A stretch of 64,000 bases of DNA, taken from NCBI GenBank assembly GCA_948099385.1, contig CANUEZ040000196.1, positions 293,001-357,000 of the forward strand. Direction: 5' to 3'. The stretch comes from Fasciola hepatica (lineage: Eukaryota; Platyhelminthes; Trematoda; Plagiorchiida; Fasciolidae). The notes below the pieces were generated by a model, which saw only the letters and a program-made list of their open reading frames with translations, was not told the DNA's origin and did no database searches. The position numbers and the translations under genes were made by a program. This document shows positions 63,587-64,000 of the stretch, piece by piece. Within the stretch, counting starts at the first letter, position 1. Each line of letters opens with the position of its first letter.

Positions 63587-64000
63587 GGCCCAAGTAAAAC
63601 CAAGGCATTCCCTTATGAACAATCCCCACACAGATTGCTCATACAATGCAATAGAGCAGTAGCAGAGTAGATTTGTATAATATGATTCTCCATGCAGCTT
63701 GAACACTGAACTGACCATTGAAAATGATGGAAGCACTGTACAGCTGTTTGATCCGCTAAGGGAATCATGAGCATTGTACATGGACAGAGCCCACTCGGAG
63801 ACACGAACAAGGGTTGGGTTGAACGATTGTCAGTCGAACACCCAAACCACAAGGCTATCCGATATCGGTCTCCAGGCTTTGTTCAACATATACAATACAT
63901 GATATAGCACAATCCCCAAATTGGCTTCGGCTTTCGCTTTCGCTTTGAACGGTAACAACCAAATTCTCGCACACCGATCCAATCCTATGTTCCATCACTC
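63587..64000 (+). repeat. Right-edge partial monomer
   Basis: The first 414 bp of a 425-class monomer (CCCCACACAG), running off the window. It has GTTGGGTTGAACG and the tail ATCGGTCTCCAGGC. The array therefore continues beyond 64,000. Confidence 0.95.

Larger units (their letters stand above)
1..64000 (+). repeat. Satellite DNA array, about 424-bp monomer, 150 monomers (148 complete)
   Basis: The full window is a head-to-tail tandem array. With the monomer start set at the GGCC after TCTATTTATG, starts run from 411 to 63587 at steps of 421-425 bp (61x425, 12x424, 68x423, 6x422, 1x421; these sum exactly to the observed span once the 446-bp insertion is removed). Landmarks by consensus offset: CA-rich indel site 38-46; TATAATA 90-96; ACAGCTGT palindrome 154-161; variable CACACGGGG/CACTCGGAG/CATTCAGGG block 206-215; most variable stretch about 265-320; imperfect hexamer tract 337-360. 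No monomer is inverted and no gene interrupts the array. GC is about 44%. The family is not one I recognise. A centromeric or pericentromeric role is possible but not shown by sequence alone. Confidence 0.98.

Noticed and set aside
411..64000. Recurring minus-strand open frames of 60-90 codons, once or twice per monomer, and a 151-codon frame at 57932-58387
   Set aside because: They repeat with the satellite and overlap in different frames. The frame shifts between 425-bp and 423-bp monomers, and the frames end within each or every second monomer. Changes between copies are often amino-acid altering and sometimes nonsense. No domain is recognisable, so I treat them as by-products of the repeat.
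1..64000. CRISPR array or bacterial repeat region
   Set aside because: The repeats are about 424 bp with no spacers, there are no neighbouring genes, and the only insertion is LTR-like. None of this fits a CRISPR locus or a prokaryotic genome.
1..64000. Inverted or tail-to-tail monomers
   Set aside because: All 150 monomers read in the same direction; I found no orientation switch.

Overview
The whole 64 kb window is the inside of one tandem satellite DNA array, interrupted once by a mobile-element remnant. I found no protein-coding gene, rRNA, tRNA or CRISPR array. The repeat unit is about 424 bp. Using the conserved GGCC that follows the TCTATTTATG block as the monomer start, I placed 148 complete monomers (starts 411 to 63163), a partial monomer at the left edge (1-410) and one at the right edge (63587-64000). 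All are head-to-tail in the same orientation, and neither end of the array is in the window. By coordinate arithmetic the complete monomers are 61 of 425 bp, 12 of 424, 68 of 423, 6 of 422 and 1 of 421, excluding the inserted element. The lengths are bimodal because of a CA-dinucleotide indel near monomer offset 38-46. Consensus GC is about 44%.

The organism is a eukaryote, probably with a large repeat-rich genome. The evidence is a very long homogeneous satellite, higher-order repeat (HOR) structure, and an insertion with the hallmarks of a solo LTR. The sequence gives no basis for naming a taxon. Pericentromeric, centromeric or other heterochromatic location is plausible but is inference.

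Layout: 0.4-4.7 kb, ten 425-bp monomers with dimer-spaced variants; 4.7-8.9 kb, mixed lengths; 8.9-14.8 kb, a 14-monomer block (A) followed directly by its 15-monomer near-copy (B, 14.8-21.2 kb); 21.2-23.7 kb, six 423-bp monomers; 23.7-28.4 kb, a patchy 849-bp dimer HOR; 28.4-30.1 kb, monomers with a counterpart 41 monomers away at 46.2-47.9 kb; 32.2-35.6 kb, a tandem tetramer duplication; 36.0-39.8 kb, three copies of a 1271-bp trimer HOR; 41.5-42.4 kb, a monomer split by a 442-bp solo LTR with a 4-bp target-site duplication; 42.4-51.7 kb, mixed monomers; 51.7-53.0 kb, three very similar neighbours; 53.0-55.1 kb, five 423-bp monomers; 55.1-61.9 kb, an expanded five-monomer unit and relatives; then ordinary monomers to the edge.

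The biology visible here is array evolution: nested local amplification, unequal exchange leaving mosaic monomers, exchange over distances up to about 55 kb, and one retrotransposon insertion that later lost its internal part. Short open frames recur about once per monomer on the minus strand, but they are by-products of the repeat rather than genes.
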